Assembly (NCBI GenBank): GCA_028023455.1
Contig: JAQFVV010012441.1
Span: 4,771,911-4,835,910 of the forward strand
Source of the DNA: Epiperipatus broadwayi
Taxonomy: Eukaryota; Onychophora; Udeonychophora; Euonychophora; Peripatidae
Direction of reading: 5' to 3'
DNA: 64,000 nucleotides
Position numbers and translations under genes: made by a program. Shown one piece after another: positions 23,362 through 35,204 of the stretch; the stretch's first letter is position 1, and every line of letters begins with the position of its first letter. The notes under the pieces are model-generated. The model worked only from the letters and a program-made list of their open reading frames with translations. It was not told the origin of the DNA and made no database searches.

Positions 23362-23737
23362 AGGACTCAGGAGGATTTGAACCAACCCTCATATATAAAT
23401 ATATCATTTTCTATTATATGTTGTCTTTGACAGAGCATTTGTCTTAAATTCAATATTCAAGAATTTAAAGGTGTGAGTTCAACTTCTAAGCAAATGTTGT
23501 CACTGTGCATATAGGCCTGCAACACCTGAAGAAGAGTGGAGAATAATACTACTCGATCGTTGTGTAATTACTAACTTGTATTGTTTATTTGTGTGTTATT
23601 ACTAACAAGTTGTTTTATTTGAAAAGTTTAAATGAAGTATAATTTTCTATATCATTCACTCATAGATGATGGAAATAGTCCAACATATCACTTCGTTCCT
23701 ATAATATACCATCATTTCAAATCTTCAGACAAATACC
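23362..23737 (+). repeat. PLE pseudo-LTR, 3' copy
   Basis: Direct repeat of 20950-21338. Compared with that copy it lacks 17 bp over the tRNA-like A box but retains the region with a near-canonical hammerhead core. Confidence 0.85.
23522..23565 (+). ncRNA. Hammerhead-like motif in pseudo-LTR
   Basis: Helix I ACAC (23522-23525), canonical box CTGAAGA (23526-23532), stem II GAGT/ACTC with a long loop, then GATC where GAAAC is expected, U16.1-U17 (23560-23561) and return strand GTGT (23562-23565), four of four pairs. The GAAA box has lost one base, so this copy is probably inactive. Confidence 0.6.
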
Positions 23738-23837
23738 ATTTAGTAAAACTTAAATAAAAAAAATATGGGACATAATAAAAAAAGAGAGAAAAAAATACAT
23801 TGTTATTAAAAAAGCTTTACACAAGAGCAACTTAGAC

Positions 23838-23897
23838 GAATTAATCACAGATCTCACAATCAAGAGACGGATACTATACAACTAAGCTAAGCTATTT
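23838..23897 (-). other. Degenerate tRNA-like segment
   Basis: Minus strand reads 'TAGCTTAGTTGTATAG', an A-box and D-arm-like start, then 'CCGTCTC' and a B-box-like 'GTGATTAATTC'. It resembles a decayed tRNA or a tRNA-derived SINE head. Stems are not convincing enough for a functional tRNA. Confidence 0.45.
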
Positions 23898-23899
23898 AA

Positions 23900-24283
23900 T
23901 ACATACAAGCTCTGAAAAATATTACTGATAAACTTATGAAGTAAATAAATTAATGTTTGGAATTATCTCAACATAATCATTTACATATCAATTTAATTAA
24001 TAGTTGTCAAAAAGCCATCAGTCGGCCTGTCCAGGTTTCTGCAAAGGTAGAATGTATTTGAAGTATAATTTGAAGTTTGAGCAATTGTTACAATAAATCT
24101 AAGTTAAAAAGTATTCCTTTTATATTTAAATTAAAAATATTTAAAATCAGAATATGTCTTTAATTCAGAAACTTAAACATTTACTACAAGTTTTATTAAT
24201 GATCATGACAAAATGGCATTGATCTGTTTGTTTTAGTGTAATGATAAGAGTAAATATGTAATATATATATATTTTCATATGTC
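23900..24283. other. AT-rich sequence, no feature seen
   Basis: Nothing recognised apart from the preceding tRNA-like scrap. Confidence 0.4.
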
Positions 24284-24372
24284 ATAGCATCGGCCGGGTT
24301 CCACCCGCAACAACCGTCTGCAACCAACTGCTTGTTTGCAAGGCGGCTGCGCTGACCTCTCAGCTAACAACA
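24284..24372 (-). mobile_element. tRNA-derived SINE
   Basis: Minus strand: A-box-like 'tagctgagaggtcagcgcag', 'ccgccttgcaa', B-box-like 'gcgggtggaaccc' and the family tail 'gatgctatgacatatgaaaa'. GC-rich compared with its flanks. Same family as 13.08, 16.66 and 59.6 kb. Confidence 0.85.
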
Positions 24373-25429
24373 AGTCTCAAATTCGCAGCTCAGACAATTG
24401 TCACAATAAGTGAAAAAAATATTTAAATAAAAATATATTTACAATTAGGATATATTTCTAACAATGAAATGATTCGAAAATGCAAACACTTTCATTTACT
24501 TATAACATTTTTTATCTTAGTATCTTGCACCGTGATAACGCGTCTTTTGCCCTACACAACCTGTATATTCGCACGTGCAGCCAACTAAAAACAATACATA
24601 TCAAATTTTACAGGTATAAAGAAATAATTAATATTTATAATATATCCAGCGCTAAATATTAAATAATCAATATAATTGAATAATCGGAAGTGAATTGACG
24701 GTTAAGCATGACCTTAAACATCAATTCAGTTTTCTTAATCTATTATGTTAAGTTAAGGAAATGGGTAAACGTCAACTAGGAAATAATCAATTATTATTAC
24801 TTGGTGTGAAAATCAAATTTATACCATATATAAACTTCATCTGCATCCCAATAACAATACATTAACAAGAGAATTATTATTGGAAGCAGATTTGACGAAT
24901 CTTCACAACCGCCATCCCAATATCAAACAGATAATTTCAAGGTCAAATATATATATATATATATTAATTTGTCTCTTAATATTAAAAAAAAAATAGCCTT
25001 GAAATAAATGTCTGTCTGTCTAAGAAATGATAATCCTGACTTTAGCCTTTCTTAGATTCTTCAAATAATAATAAGAATTATATATGTAAAATAAAAACTA
25101 AATATAATATAAAATGAATTTTAAGTCTCTTTTTAATCAAATGATCGATGATGATGATGATGACAACAATGCTTGTCTGTGTTAAGTTATATTTATAAAG
25201 GCATTTGATAACCCCAAATATCTGCTGTTATCACCATTAGCTTAAATAATATTTTATGTCATTGATTTTTTCCTAATATAAGTTTATCACTAAAATAGAA
25301 TGTATATACATATAGTATAGGTGCGTGTTAAGTGAATTGATTGAAAATCAATGTTATAATTACAAAGTATATTTTGGATAAACATATCGCATGTCCAGTG
25401 ACGACAATACTTGATTGTATAGTTTGTTG
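24373..25429. other. AT-rich sequence, no gene seen
   Basis: A (GAT)n run at about 25148-25163 could be the relic tail of a plus-strand LINE, but nothing upstream supports that. Confidence 0.4.
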
Positions 25430-27990
25430 CGCGCTACCTATTCTTCTACTTCAGAGTTCCTCTTTGGAGAGGTAATAGTAAATTCTTTATCTAGCATTAG
25501 CTTATTTTCAATTATTATCGATCCACTGCAAGAAGAAGGTCACAGTTTCTCTGATTTCTAGCCTCTCTTCTCCACATCACGCCAAAACATTTTCATATTT
25601 TATTTATTCATTTCATGCATGATCTTTCCATGTTTTTTGGAATCCAGTTAAAGGTTCAACTCTCCATCTACTATCATCTCTTCTAACAATACGTTCGGCT
25701 CAGCTCCATTTTAGCATGTTAATTAGTTCATGGTAGCAGAAATATTTTTTTGCCCTCTTGCTCATGTATTTCATTTCCGATCTCTTCTTGTTAATTCTAA
25801 CTTACATCAATCCAAACTTTATTGTGCGATCTAAATTTATGTATTGCCATTCTGTAAAGTGGCTAAGTCTCAGATCCATAAATAAAAAGTGTCAAAATAT
25901 GTTCATTAAAACGTTCTGTTTCAAATATATAGGTGTAATTTATTTTAATAGTGTTACTTCTACTAAAAGCATTTCATTCAAATTTAATTCTATGATTATT
26001 TTCATCCATTATATTTCCATCTGTATTAATAATTTGACCAAGTTGTTTGTGGTTATTCACTTTTTGTAATTCATAATTATCAATATTTATTTTCTTCCAT
26101 TGAGAAAACTGTTTGAGCATTAAATCTTTTTAGCATTTATCTTAATCCTATTTTTATTTTTATTTAACAACTCTTGCATCATTTCCTAAAACTCTGAAAC
26201 ATTATTGACAAAACAATTACAACTTCTATACAATCTAGTTGACTTATATAATTTCCATGTACTTTTACTCTCTTATCTTCTCATTTTAATTCGCAAAATA
26301 TTTTTTGCAAAATTGCTGTAAAAATTTGGGATAAATGAAATGACGCATTCATACACTCTTCTCAATGTTATTCTTCTTAGTATACAATTTTGTATTTTAA
26401 TCACGGCTTTTGATGTTTGGTAAATATGTTCCAGAATATGACAATATCCTTGATCTATATCTTAATAATCCAATGCTTGAATTACTGAAGAAATATTTAC
26501 CGAATCAAATGCCTTTTTATAATCTATAAATTCAAAACGAAACGGAAACTCATAATCAATGGCTCTTTATATAACTTTTCTCAATACTTAGATATGATCC
26601 ATTGTGATAAAACCATTGTTAAATCCAACCTATTCTTCTCTTTGGGTAAAATCCAAAGTTCATTGAAAACAAATTGTAATTATCCTCTTAAAAAAATGTA
26701 TAGAACTGATGAAAACAAGATGATTTCTAATATATTCTTTATCATTTATTTAAAGTTTCAAGATTAATACTGCATTCTTCTAATCATTTGTTACATCATT
26801 ATTATTTAGTTAAGGTAAAATTTTTTATTACCTTCATCTTCTTTTAAAATATCGATTATAATTCCATCATTACTGAAGCTTTTCCCTTCTTCATAGATTT
26901 TATTTCATGTTTCACTTCTTTGTTATATAATTCTTTATAGAATTCTTCCACACATTTCATGGTGTCATCTCTCTTTTTAATAGACATTTATATATTTTTC
27001 TTTTTAAGGAAATAAGTTAAGTATCAATATCAAGATGTTGTTTTGCACTTTGAATACTTTTATTAGCTTCTAATAGTTTTTCCTGTTAATTTACAATTAT
27101 TTTTTATTATAGTATTATTAACTTTTTTCATATAATTTTACAAAATTGTAGACTTTCAATTCTTCTTAGGATTATTTTTATATATTTTCATATTCCTTCT
27201 TTTCTTCATAAATTATCTTGTCTTAGCAGAAATTTCATGTCATTTGCTGCTTTTTCATACCAACTGTTTTTGTTGCAGTTATTAATAATGTATCAGTTGT
27301 ATTCCTATTGATATTGAGTGATTTCATTCAAATATGAACCATCTTCCAAGTTTGTTAACATTTTAAAACGATTTTGAAAATTCTAATTTAAATTCATTAA
27401 TGATGTTTCTGAAGGTTAGAAATATCAAGTGTGAATACTGATTTTTTAAATAATGTTTGTCTCTTTAGTTTTGCATTAATATTTGTAATATATAGGGTAT
27501 ATGAGCACAGACTTTCACACGACCCACCACTCTCCACATTATCTCATATACCCTATATATTACATATATAAACACAGGTATATAATAAGCCTGTGTGTTT
27601 TAGTTGTTATTAATATTTGTATAATCTCACTAATCTATGATCACTCCCTGTGTTGAATTTATTAAGAACATTACAATCTTGAAATGAATATTTTCCAAGG
27701 ATTATTTGCATTTTGTATCTTCCATTAAGTAGAATAATTAATCTTTATATTCGATCTGATGCCATCAATTTCAACAATGTTGTTTTGTTATTTTTTTCCC
27801 ATAATCCAATCCTATTCCACTTGTGCTTTCAATATTTATGCATTTGCAACATAGTACAAGTTTATTTTTTAAATCAATAGTCTCATCTTTTCTTGCAAAA
27901 TTCCTAAAGTTCATCACTGTTCCATTTAATAGTAGACATTTCTTCCAGTTTATGCAATCTTCCTTCTCTTGAAAATGATATGCAGTTGCA
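25430..27990 (-). pseudogene. Old RTE-like LINE, minus strand
   Basis: The reverse strand, through many frameshifts and stops, follows the RTE protein order. Around 27650 'FNTGSDHRLVR' is the end of an APE-type endonuclease. At 26520-26600 there is 'FIDYKKAFDSVNISSVIQAL' (RT motif A), preceded by 'FTQREEQVGFNNGF'. Around 26180 is the 'EMMQELL' block after motif C. At about 25520-25690 the C-terminal 'RRDDSRWRVEPLTGFQKTW' region and a final 'FFLQWIDN' occur. These align block by block with the younger LINE at 42.7-44.7 kb, so it is the same family but much older. A small fold-back insertion interrupts it near 27.5 kb. Nonfunctional. Confidence 0.85.
27495..27610. repeat. Small fold-back inserted in the old LINE
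   Basis: 'agggtatatgagcacagac' and 'gagataatgtggag'-type blocks are arranged as a short inverted repeat, followed by 'cacaggtatataataagcct'. Related to M3-type sequence at 11.6 kb. LINE coding homology resumes on both sides. Confidence 0.65.
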
Positions 27991-28655
27991 AGAGTCTAAA
28001 TAAAATTGTATCATTAAACACCACATAAATATTTAACACTACAAACACTATTTACCTATATTTTTTATTAGGAAAAAAATCACATAACATCTTGATAGAT
28101 ATATGTTTCTGTTATTAAACTTTACATTAAGTTCAGATTCAACAAACATAACCACCTAATTTGCATTTAATATGAACTTGCAATGTTCAACATTGCCAAT
28201 AGTTTGTAACTCAAATTTTCACCACAATTTAACTTGTCTTTTTTGTATCAGAGTAATATTATTAAACTAGGCAGAGATGTTAGACAAACAAATTTTAACT
28301 AATCTTGCTTTTAAACATTTAAATGTATATTATACTAATTTATTTAAATTAAATTTGTATAGAAAATTTGTCCCATTTAATAATAGAGGAGAATTTAGTT
28401 AAATTGCAATTAATCTTTGTGCTGATTTTTAAAAAAAAACATGTTGAACTTTTTAGGCATATTTGATAGAGATTGTCAAGTTATGTTTATTGGAATCTTA
28501 AAATGATTTTCCACTTATTGATGATGACAGGTTTGATTGACTTAAATTTATGTCTAAGAAGAAGTTAATTGATTTTCTTCATCAAACATTTGCTATTTAA
28601 AATTGGATTTTTTTAAAATAAAGAACAACAATAGTATTAATATTATTAAACTGAT
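27991..28655. other. AT-rich sequence, no feature seen
   Basis: No PLE or LINE similarity was confidently read. Confidence 0.4.
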
Positions 28656-28656
28656 T

Positions 28657-29050
<394 letters not shown>

Positions 29051-29159
29051 ATATATATATAATACTGTAAATCAATGTCTGTATTTCTACAAAATAATAT
29101 ACTTGTAAATGAATATTAAAAAATACTGAAATTAATTTTTTTTAAAAAAAGAACAAAAA

Positions 29160-29250
29160 ATATAAACGTCACTTAGGAGCGCTTTCGCCCATCCTCATAG
29201 TCTTTGTCAACTAATACTTTGAAAGGTTAACTTTCCAATAATTCTGTGAT
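29160..29250 (-). mobile_element. PLE 3' end, minus-strand half of inverted pair
   Basis: Reverse complement of the terminal 90 bp of the PLE fragment ending at 30.09 kb: coding end 'ELLESx', 'ggaaagttaacctttc', then the hammerhead and the 'cctaagtgacg' terminus. It faces away from the plus-strand half that follows. Confidence 0.75.
29173..29214 (-). ncRNA. Hammerhead-like motif, AGCGCT family
   Basis: Minus strand: helix I TTAG (29214-29211), box TTGACAA (29210-29204), GAAA (29186-29183), self-complementary AGCGCT as helix III, C17 (29177), return strand CTAA (29176-29173). Helix I pairs at four of four positions. The box has U3 and A8 instead of C3 and G8. Stem II is poorly paired in this copy. 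Confidence 0.65.
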
Positions 29251-29254
29251 TTTA

Positions 29255-29445
29255 TTTATGTAAAAATATTGCAAACTGAAAGAAACAATAATAAAAGATA
29301 AATCAAGGAAGCTATGTTAATATATAAATACAAGCAAGACTTAATCAATAGGCAGGCAGCAAACGTTAAGATCACGAATTATGGGAAGTTGACCTTTCAA
29401 AATATTAGTTGACAAAGACTAGGAAAGCGCACATTTATTGTTTTT
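29255..29445 (+). pseudogene. PLE 3' end, plus-strand half of inverted pair
   Basis: Translates to the last about 40 residues of the same PLE protein as 29.72-30.00 kb ('KYKQDLINRQAANVKITNYG'-like) and ends with TTAG-TTGACAA...GAAAGCGC. The motif's return strand is mutated. Confidence 0.7.
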
Positions 29446-29719
29446 TTTTTAAAAAAAATAATTACTGTATTTTCTAATATATATATATTCTTCTGATAAA
29501 AAATTGTGGATATCAATACTATATATTTCAAATCAACAAGCAAGTTTCATTAAGACAATTTACAAAGAAATATGTGATATTGCATTTTAAGAACCACCTA
29601 CATTAAATAAATTAATAAACAATACAAAGGATAAAACTTTATTTACAAATAAAAATTGTATCATTTACAAATGGATATGTGGGTGTGGCCATGGATATAT
29701 AGGTGAATCGAGGTGTACA

Positions 29720-30004
29720 TTGGAAAAAAGAACAAAGGAACACTTATTGTTATTTAAAAGGGTTCAAAATACAAAACAAAATTTTAAAAATAATGATAAT
29801 TTATCAGCTTCTATCTTTTATGACCATAATAAATCATGTATATATGGTTTCGATTTTAATTATAACAACGTAAAAATATTGGAAACTGAAAAAAATAATA
29901 ATAAAAGGAAAATTAAAGAGGCAATGTTGATATGTAAATACAAGCAACATTTGGTTAATAGGCAAGCAGCAAACACTACGATCACAGAATTATGGAAAAG
30001 TTGA
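29720..30004 (+). pseudogene. PLE endonuclease C-terminal frame
   Basis: 94 codons starting inside the GIY-YIG domain. Conserved Arg and the 'KEH' helix (residues 3-10) are followed by a hydrophilic Asn/Lys-rich linker, 'KRKIKEAMLICKYKQHLVNR' (about residues 65-84) and a C-terminal Trp motif. The real frame continues upstream to about 29650, so the ATG is not a true start. A nonfunctional remnant. Confidence 0.75.
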
Positions 30005-30042
30005 CATCATAGAATTATGGGAAAGCTGACATTTTAAACATG

Positions 30043-30083
30043 ATGGTTGACAAAGCTACAAGTTAGTTGAAAGCGCTCCTAAG
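30043..30083 (+). ncRNA. Hammerhead-like motif, AGCGCT family
   Basis: Box TTGACAA (30047-30053), stem II CTA/TAG, GAAA (30069-30072), AGCGCT, C17 (30078), return strand CTAA. The 5' strand ATGG gives three pairs including one G-U. Same U3/A8 core as the copies at 29.2, 42.4 and 60.6 kb. Confidence 0.6.
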
Positions 30084-30090
30084 TGATGGT

Positions 30091-30840
30091 TATACATATA
30101 TATTTTATAAGCTTTTAAATACTGTATTTTTAAATATTTATTTATAAATTTGCATATATATATATATATATGTTTTCAAAATTGAACTGGGTTTTGAAAA
30201 TAAATTGGGGAATTGTAAAGAAATTATGAAATAATACTTTCTATTGCTTACAACAGTAGAAATTATCAATGAGCATTGAAGAAGTTTTTCTTATTGTCAA
30301 TGACAATCTAGGAAAGAATCTTCAAATTTTTCTATCAGTGATGAGAACTGTCACTTAAAAATTCTATCAGCCTCTCATATTTAAATCATAATAAATCAGC
30401 ATCATTTAATTATTGTATATTGTTCTATAATGATTGGTATATTTATTTTCCATGATCATAAAGTGATATTTGAATCTAGATACAATACAATTTGTACATA
30501 TTTGTTAATTTTATACAAACTATACCTGATCCATAGCGTTTATCTAAATTTTTATGATTAAAGGTATATCCAGATAGCCTAAAAAAGTTAAGACAAATGT
30601 AGAAAATTTGCTACAAAAATCTTTCATTACTTATGAACATTTTAAGCATATGTATTTTTTGGCACATTTTATTATACCAGTTTTGATTTGGAAGTAGAGT
30701 AGACTATTTAAAGCTTATATATTGGGCTTGTATCTAAATATATATATAGCAAGAAAAGTTATTCTGAATTTTTACACTGAATGTTAGTTATATCTAGTAT
30801 ACTACAAATATGTAAATATTATTAGCTATATATATTATAA
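30091..30840. other. AT-rich sequence, no feature seen
   Basis: Nothing recognised. Confidence 0.45.
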
Positions 30841-30841
30841 T

Positions 30842-30965
30842 AACAATAAAATAATAAATATAGTGCTAATTAACTACTATATAAGTCTTTCAACCCACAG
30901 AAGTACTTTCGGTTAATTCCTTAGCCTTTCTCATATCTACTTATAACCTATATAGTTTTGTATTA
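30842..30965 (-). mobile_element. Solo PLE 3' end, AGTACT family
   Basis: Reverse complement of the 52.48-52.60 kb PLE terminus: 'aagtactttcggttaattcc' and 'aactactatataagtctttc' are shared. The hammerhead keeps GAAAGTACTT and stem II, but its first box is ATGAGAA. No coding part remains. Confidence 0.7.
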
Positions 30966-32503
30966 TTTTGTGTACCTAATTGAAGATTGATATAAATGAC
31001 ACATACAATCTAAATTGTCTCCTTAATAGGTGATGTGTTTAAGATTATTTAATAGTTTACTAACGATATATTTATGTCACATTTCTGATAAATAAATATA
31101 AAAGCCAGATTGTCATTTATTAACATGATAAATGATATATTCTAATGTCAAGGTCACATGACAATGATAGCTTTGTAGGCTCGTTGAGAAAGTACACTTT
31201 TTTTAAAAGTAATTTTATTTTTATTTTGTTACAAAGTTTTTATATGTATATAAGACAAGAGTAGTCTGAATTTTTAGGTTACAGTTTATAATATTATAAA
31301 TTTGAATCTAATGATATATATACTAGATTGTAATGGTAACTCTTAGAGTGGAGAATCATAAATTTATGCTTCAATTTTATAACTTTCAATGTTTACAAGA
31401 ACGGTAAGATTTTGGATGAAAAATTTATGTAATGATAAACTTATAAATAGAAAATAATATCATCATCATGTGGGTATGTATCAATCAGGCATTCACATTT
31501 GTAGTAAATGAAATATCCTTTAGACATAGCCAAATAGGAAGATGTTTATTTTATCAACTTTATTTATATGAGATGCCACAGTGAAATAATACACTTTAGT
31601 GATAAAATGCAATTAATCAATCTTGCATCTACATCTAAATCTTTACTATATTCCCAGAATTTCAAAATCAAGTAAAACGTAAAACTCTCTCAGTGATCAC
31701 TAAATTGTTGAAAATTAGTAAGAAAAATAAAGAAAACAAAAATTTTTAAAACTAAATAGGTGAAATATTTATTTTATGATGATTTGATTTTTTTGTTTTG
31801 AAGTTTAGTTTCATCCATCTGCTAATATGTTGGATTTTTGCTAGAGATTTAGCCAAATAAGAATAATGAAGCAAAATAATATTATTTATCAATATATATA
31901 TAAGATGAAATTGCTTTTGATGTTTTTTTTAATTGAGGTCTCATTTTCTTTAACAATTAAAACATGTGTAATACGATTCTTATTTAATATCAAGAGTAAT
32001 AATAGAATTACTGTAAAAATAATTTAAAAATAAAAAATAAAATCGTATTAAAATTTTGCTTAATACTGAGTTTATTTAGTTTCTATTATTTTTTCTTAAG
32101 ATATATTTTTATTAGACAAAGAAAAAAAAATCATTAAAATAATTAATTATACTAAAGAAAAGAAACCGAAAAGAAACAACAGCGACAACAAAAACAAGTT
32201 ATTCTTGTCTTTATCAAGAAAAAAAAATCAGATTTGAAATTGACTGCTTAAAAGTAAATATAAAATCAAAAATTTAAATAACAATTTTTTATACATGAAA
32301 TACATCAGAAAAATAAAAGGTAGCTTTATAAAATATCAAATAAACCAAAAAGTGGACCAGCGTGTTGTATATTTGGGCATATTGCAATCTACTGACTGGC
32401 TTCTATAGTCATATCAAAATTTATCTCCAATAAATAATTATTAATTTTCTTTAATGTTAAGATAATTTAGCAGTTGGCTTTGAATTGTGTATAATTATAT
32501 ATA
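30966..32503. other. AT-rich sequence, no feature seen
   Basis: Nothing recognised. Confidence 0.45.
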
Positions 32504-32756
32504 TATATAATCAAAATATTCTGTAATAAACTACAATATTCAATATACTAATATTAAAAAAAAATCAATAATAGCTATAGCCAGCTTACGGCAGTGTACT
32601 ATACACTATTCAATGTACCGAATAAAAATAAAATCAATAATAGCTATAGTCATCTTAAGGCACACCACATTGCCCTAAGCTGGTTCTTTATTGAATTTTT
32701 ATATTGGTATATTGAATATTGTAGAATTTATTCCGGAGTATTTTGATTATTATATT
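32504..32756. repeat. Fold-back element with internal direct repeat
   Basis: Outer arms of about 65-70 bp ('aatcaaaatattctgtaataa' type) are inverted. Inside, the block 'aatcaataatagctatag' occurs twice in direct orientation 67 bp apart. The 67-bp spacing matches the duplication period in the 3.8 kb fold-back by coincidence or mechanism. No clear hammerhead. Confidence 0.75.
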
Positions 32757-32784
32757 TGTTATCTGATTATATATATATACTAAA

Positions 32785-33376
32785 CTTAATGTAATTATAA
32801 GGGACTTGAGCTCGAACTTTCAAGCTCCTTATATCTATCCCATCTATCTTACCCAAATGATACCCATGACCACATATATATGAAAAAGATAAATGATCTC
32901 CAATACACATATTTTGAGCTGAACCAGCACTCATCAGTTAATCCAGATCATCATCTCCCCCCACATATATAATCAGTGCGCAGTTTATATTAAGAGAACG
33001 GAACTTTAATGGACAAGTTTCAATCTTCTTCACTCTCCAACTCTTCAGCCATCCATTTCATTGAAAATCTGAGGAATATTGGTATTAATAAAGGTTTTCA
33101 ATATGCCATCTTTAGATTTTCAATGAAATGGATGGCCGAATAATTGGAAAGTGGAGACGCTTGTCCATTAAAGATTAAAGATTTGCTACCTTAATATAAA
33201 CTGAGATGTGTGAGAGATCATGATCTGGTCTGATGACTGGCTTGTTCAGCACATATATGTATATTGCGGATCATTTATCTTTTCCACATATATCAATTGT
33301 ACAAGATAGATTAGATAGCTATTGGGAGCTTGAAAGTTTTAGTTCAAACCCCTTATAATTACATATATATAATGTT
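32785..33376. repeat. Fold-back family M3, complete palindrome
   Basis: Arms of nearly 290 bp. Outer ends are 'aattataagggacttgagct' and its inverted counterpart 'gcttgaaag...ccccttataatt'. The central 'tcaatgaaatggatgg' blocks are inverted around about 33085-33115. Each arm carries a hammerhead box reading outward: CTGATGA on the minus strand at 32937-32931 and on the plus strand at 33231-33237. This copy defines the family and lets the split copy at 42.65-49.46 kb be recognised. Confidence 0.9.
32900..32942 (-). ncRNA. Hammerhead-like motif, M3 left arm
   Basis: Minus strand: 5' strand TTAA, canonical CTGATGA (32937-32931), stem II GCTG/CAGC with a three-base loop, then AAA (G12 changed to A), helix III ATA/TAT with loop TGTG, A17, return strand TTGG, pairing with TTAA by two A-T and two G-U pairs. 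Confidence 0.6.
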
Positions 33377-33779
33377 TTTGCCAATTTATTAAAGTAAGAT
33401 TTCAGAACACAGGCTTTAAGCTCAGCATTAGTTTTTCATCTATTTTTCTTACCATAGTAAATTTAATTTGGGATGTAGGTTATTAATGTGGATTAAACTT
33501 TTATTGATACTCTTGTTATTAAAATGAGAAACAACACCTTATACTTTTCTACATATAGGAAATCTATACATTATGATGATACCTGAAGATAACATCTTAT
33601 TATCATCCAGCCCAAATCTTTTCTGAAGCTAAGTGTATTTTTTGCAAGGATGTCGTTACTTACAAATATATCTGCATTAAGAAAAAAGATCAAATTTTAT
33701 TCCCTATTAATGAATAATTACAATACCAACCCTATAAATAAAACAATATGCAATGCTGTCCCCCCCCCAAAAAAAAAAG
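33377..33779. other. AT-rich sequence, possibly PLE-derived at its end
   Basis: A hydrophilic Cys-containing stretch near 33610-33690 may be PLE linker sequence leading into the following endonuclease remnant, but it is not conclusive. Confidence 0.35.
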
Positions 33780-34262
33780 CAAATGCTTCTATTAGATGAG
33801 AAATTTCTTATATAAAAGAAAAAATAATAGACAAAATTTGAAAGGTGCTGAGAAGCAATGACATAACAACAACATTTTCTACAGAGCAAAAGATTAATAA
33901 CATTCTGATCACACATAAGAATGTAATTTCTCTGGAAGGCCAAGGAGTCTGTGAGATCCTATGTGGCATCTGCTCAACTATATACATAAAAAGGAGTAAT
34001 AGATGAACAAGAGATGAGCACATTTTTACAATGAAAAAAAAATTCTCAACATCATCAGCATTTGCTCTTCATGGTTTGCACACTGGTTATTGCATAAATT
34101 TATCAAATACTAAAATCATATCCACATGCAATAATCATAATATTGCTAAATATTTAGAAGACTTTCTTCACACAAATGAATATAAAAAATACTGTCTAAT
34201 TTAGGTCAAACAATTCAACAATCATTATGTGATGTAATCATCTCTGATACAATTACATGATT
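33780..34262 (+). pseudogene. PLE GIY-YIG endonuclease remnant
   Basis: Across two frames, about 33935-34110 translates to 'GVCEILCGICSTIYIKRSNR', then 'RDEHIF' and 'ALHGLHTGYCINLSNTKIIS'. These match the GIY...YIG core, the conserved DEH helix and the 'HTIDSGHKIDFSSTRIIS' block of the 45-49 kb PLE. YIG is changed to YIK, so it is inactive. RT sequence is not recognisable upstream. Confidence 0.8.
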
Positions 34263-34334
34263 ACTACTGTTTTTCAGTTGTTGAGAACAAGGGTTATCTT
34301 TTTGGTATATATTTACTTTAATAGATAAATACAT

Positions 34335-34625
34335 TAATGCAAAGAAAAAATTTTCATCTTCAGCACTTGATGTTGATGTTTTGGATACTGGTCATTCCAT
34401 AGATTTTTCAAATACTAAAATCATGTCCACGTGCAATAATCATGACCGGAGAGTAAATGTATAGGAAAACTATACAAATATTAAAAAAAAAAAAACCAAT
34501 TGCATTAATAAGTGCATTGAAGCAGTAAAATTACTAGTTATTTAGAATACTTTTTTCACAGGAATATAAAAAAAATATTGCCAAATTTAAGTCAAACAAT
34601 ACATTTATATTTTTAGGTCCTATGT
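34335..34625 (+). pseudogene. Second PLE C-terminal remnant, tandem to the first
   Basis: Starts abruptly with a 'SSSALDVDVLDTGHSIDFSN' block, homologous to the end of the preceding fragment, and continues 'TKIMSTCNNHDR'. Both fragments run in the same direction, so this is a tandem partial copy rather than an inverted one. Confidence 0.75.
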
Positions 34626-35204
34626 TATCAAAAAATTGAGATCCTTTCCCCATTTTTTAAAATTGTATTAAAAACATTTTTAGATAGGTTATTAATACCT
34701 AGCAAAGTTTTTATCAAATTATTTAACTTTAGTAAGTATATGATATAAATTAAACAAAATATAATATAATATAATATAAAAAACATACAAATATGTTTAA
34801 CAATTTGTAAAAATGTAGCAAATCTAAAAACATTGTTTACAAGCAATTTTCCAGATACAAAGTTAGAAATGTGGTAGTATTATCAAAGGACAAACTAGAC
34901 TTTCAATAACCACATGATATAACAACCATGTGATACAATTGTTTCTCCTACAACCATGCGATTATTACCGTTTTTTGACCAGATAAATTCTGGTATATAT
35001 TTATTTTAATATTATTCTATTAAACATTGTTACTACTAAAACATGTTTTATAAAACATTTATCTGTCAGAATATTTATTTAAACACACATACACACACAC
35101 ATATATATATATATATAAATCCTAATATATATATAAATGGGGTCGTGAGATTAAAAAAATTTCATTAAGTTTGAATTCTAATATTTGTATTATTATTTAA
35201 TTTT
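34626..35204. other. AT-rich sequence, no feature seen
   Basis: An (AC)n/(AT)n run lies at about 35090-35120. Nothing else recognised. Confidence 0.45.

Larger units (their letters stand above)
29560..30090 (+). mobile_element. PLE GIY-YIG region and 3' end
   Basis: From about 29650 the frame reads 'CIIYKWICGCGHGYIGESRC', a good GIY-YIG core (Y...YIG retained), followed by 'TLEKRTKEHLLLFKR' and, to 30004, 'INRQAANTTITELWKS'-type C-terminus. RT is absent, so the copy is 5' truncated. After the stop, a tandem-like 'agaattatgggaaagctgac' duplication precedes the hammerhead and the terminus. Confidence 0.85.

Noticed and set aside
25146-25164. (GAT)n run as a LINE tail
   Set aside because: No LINE coding sequence upstream on the plus strand.
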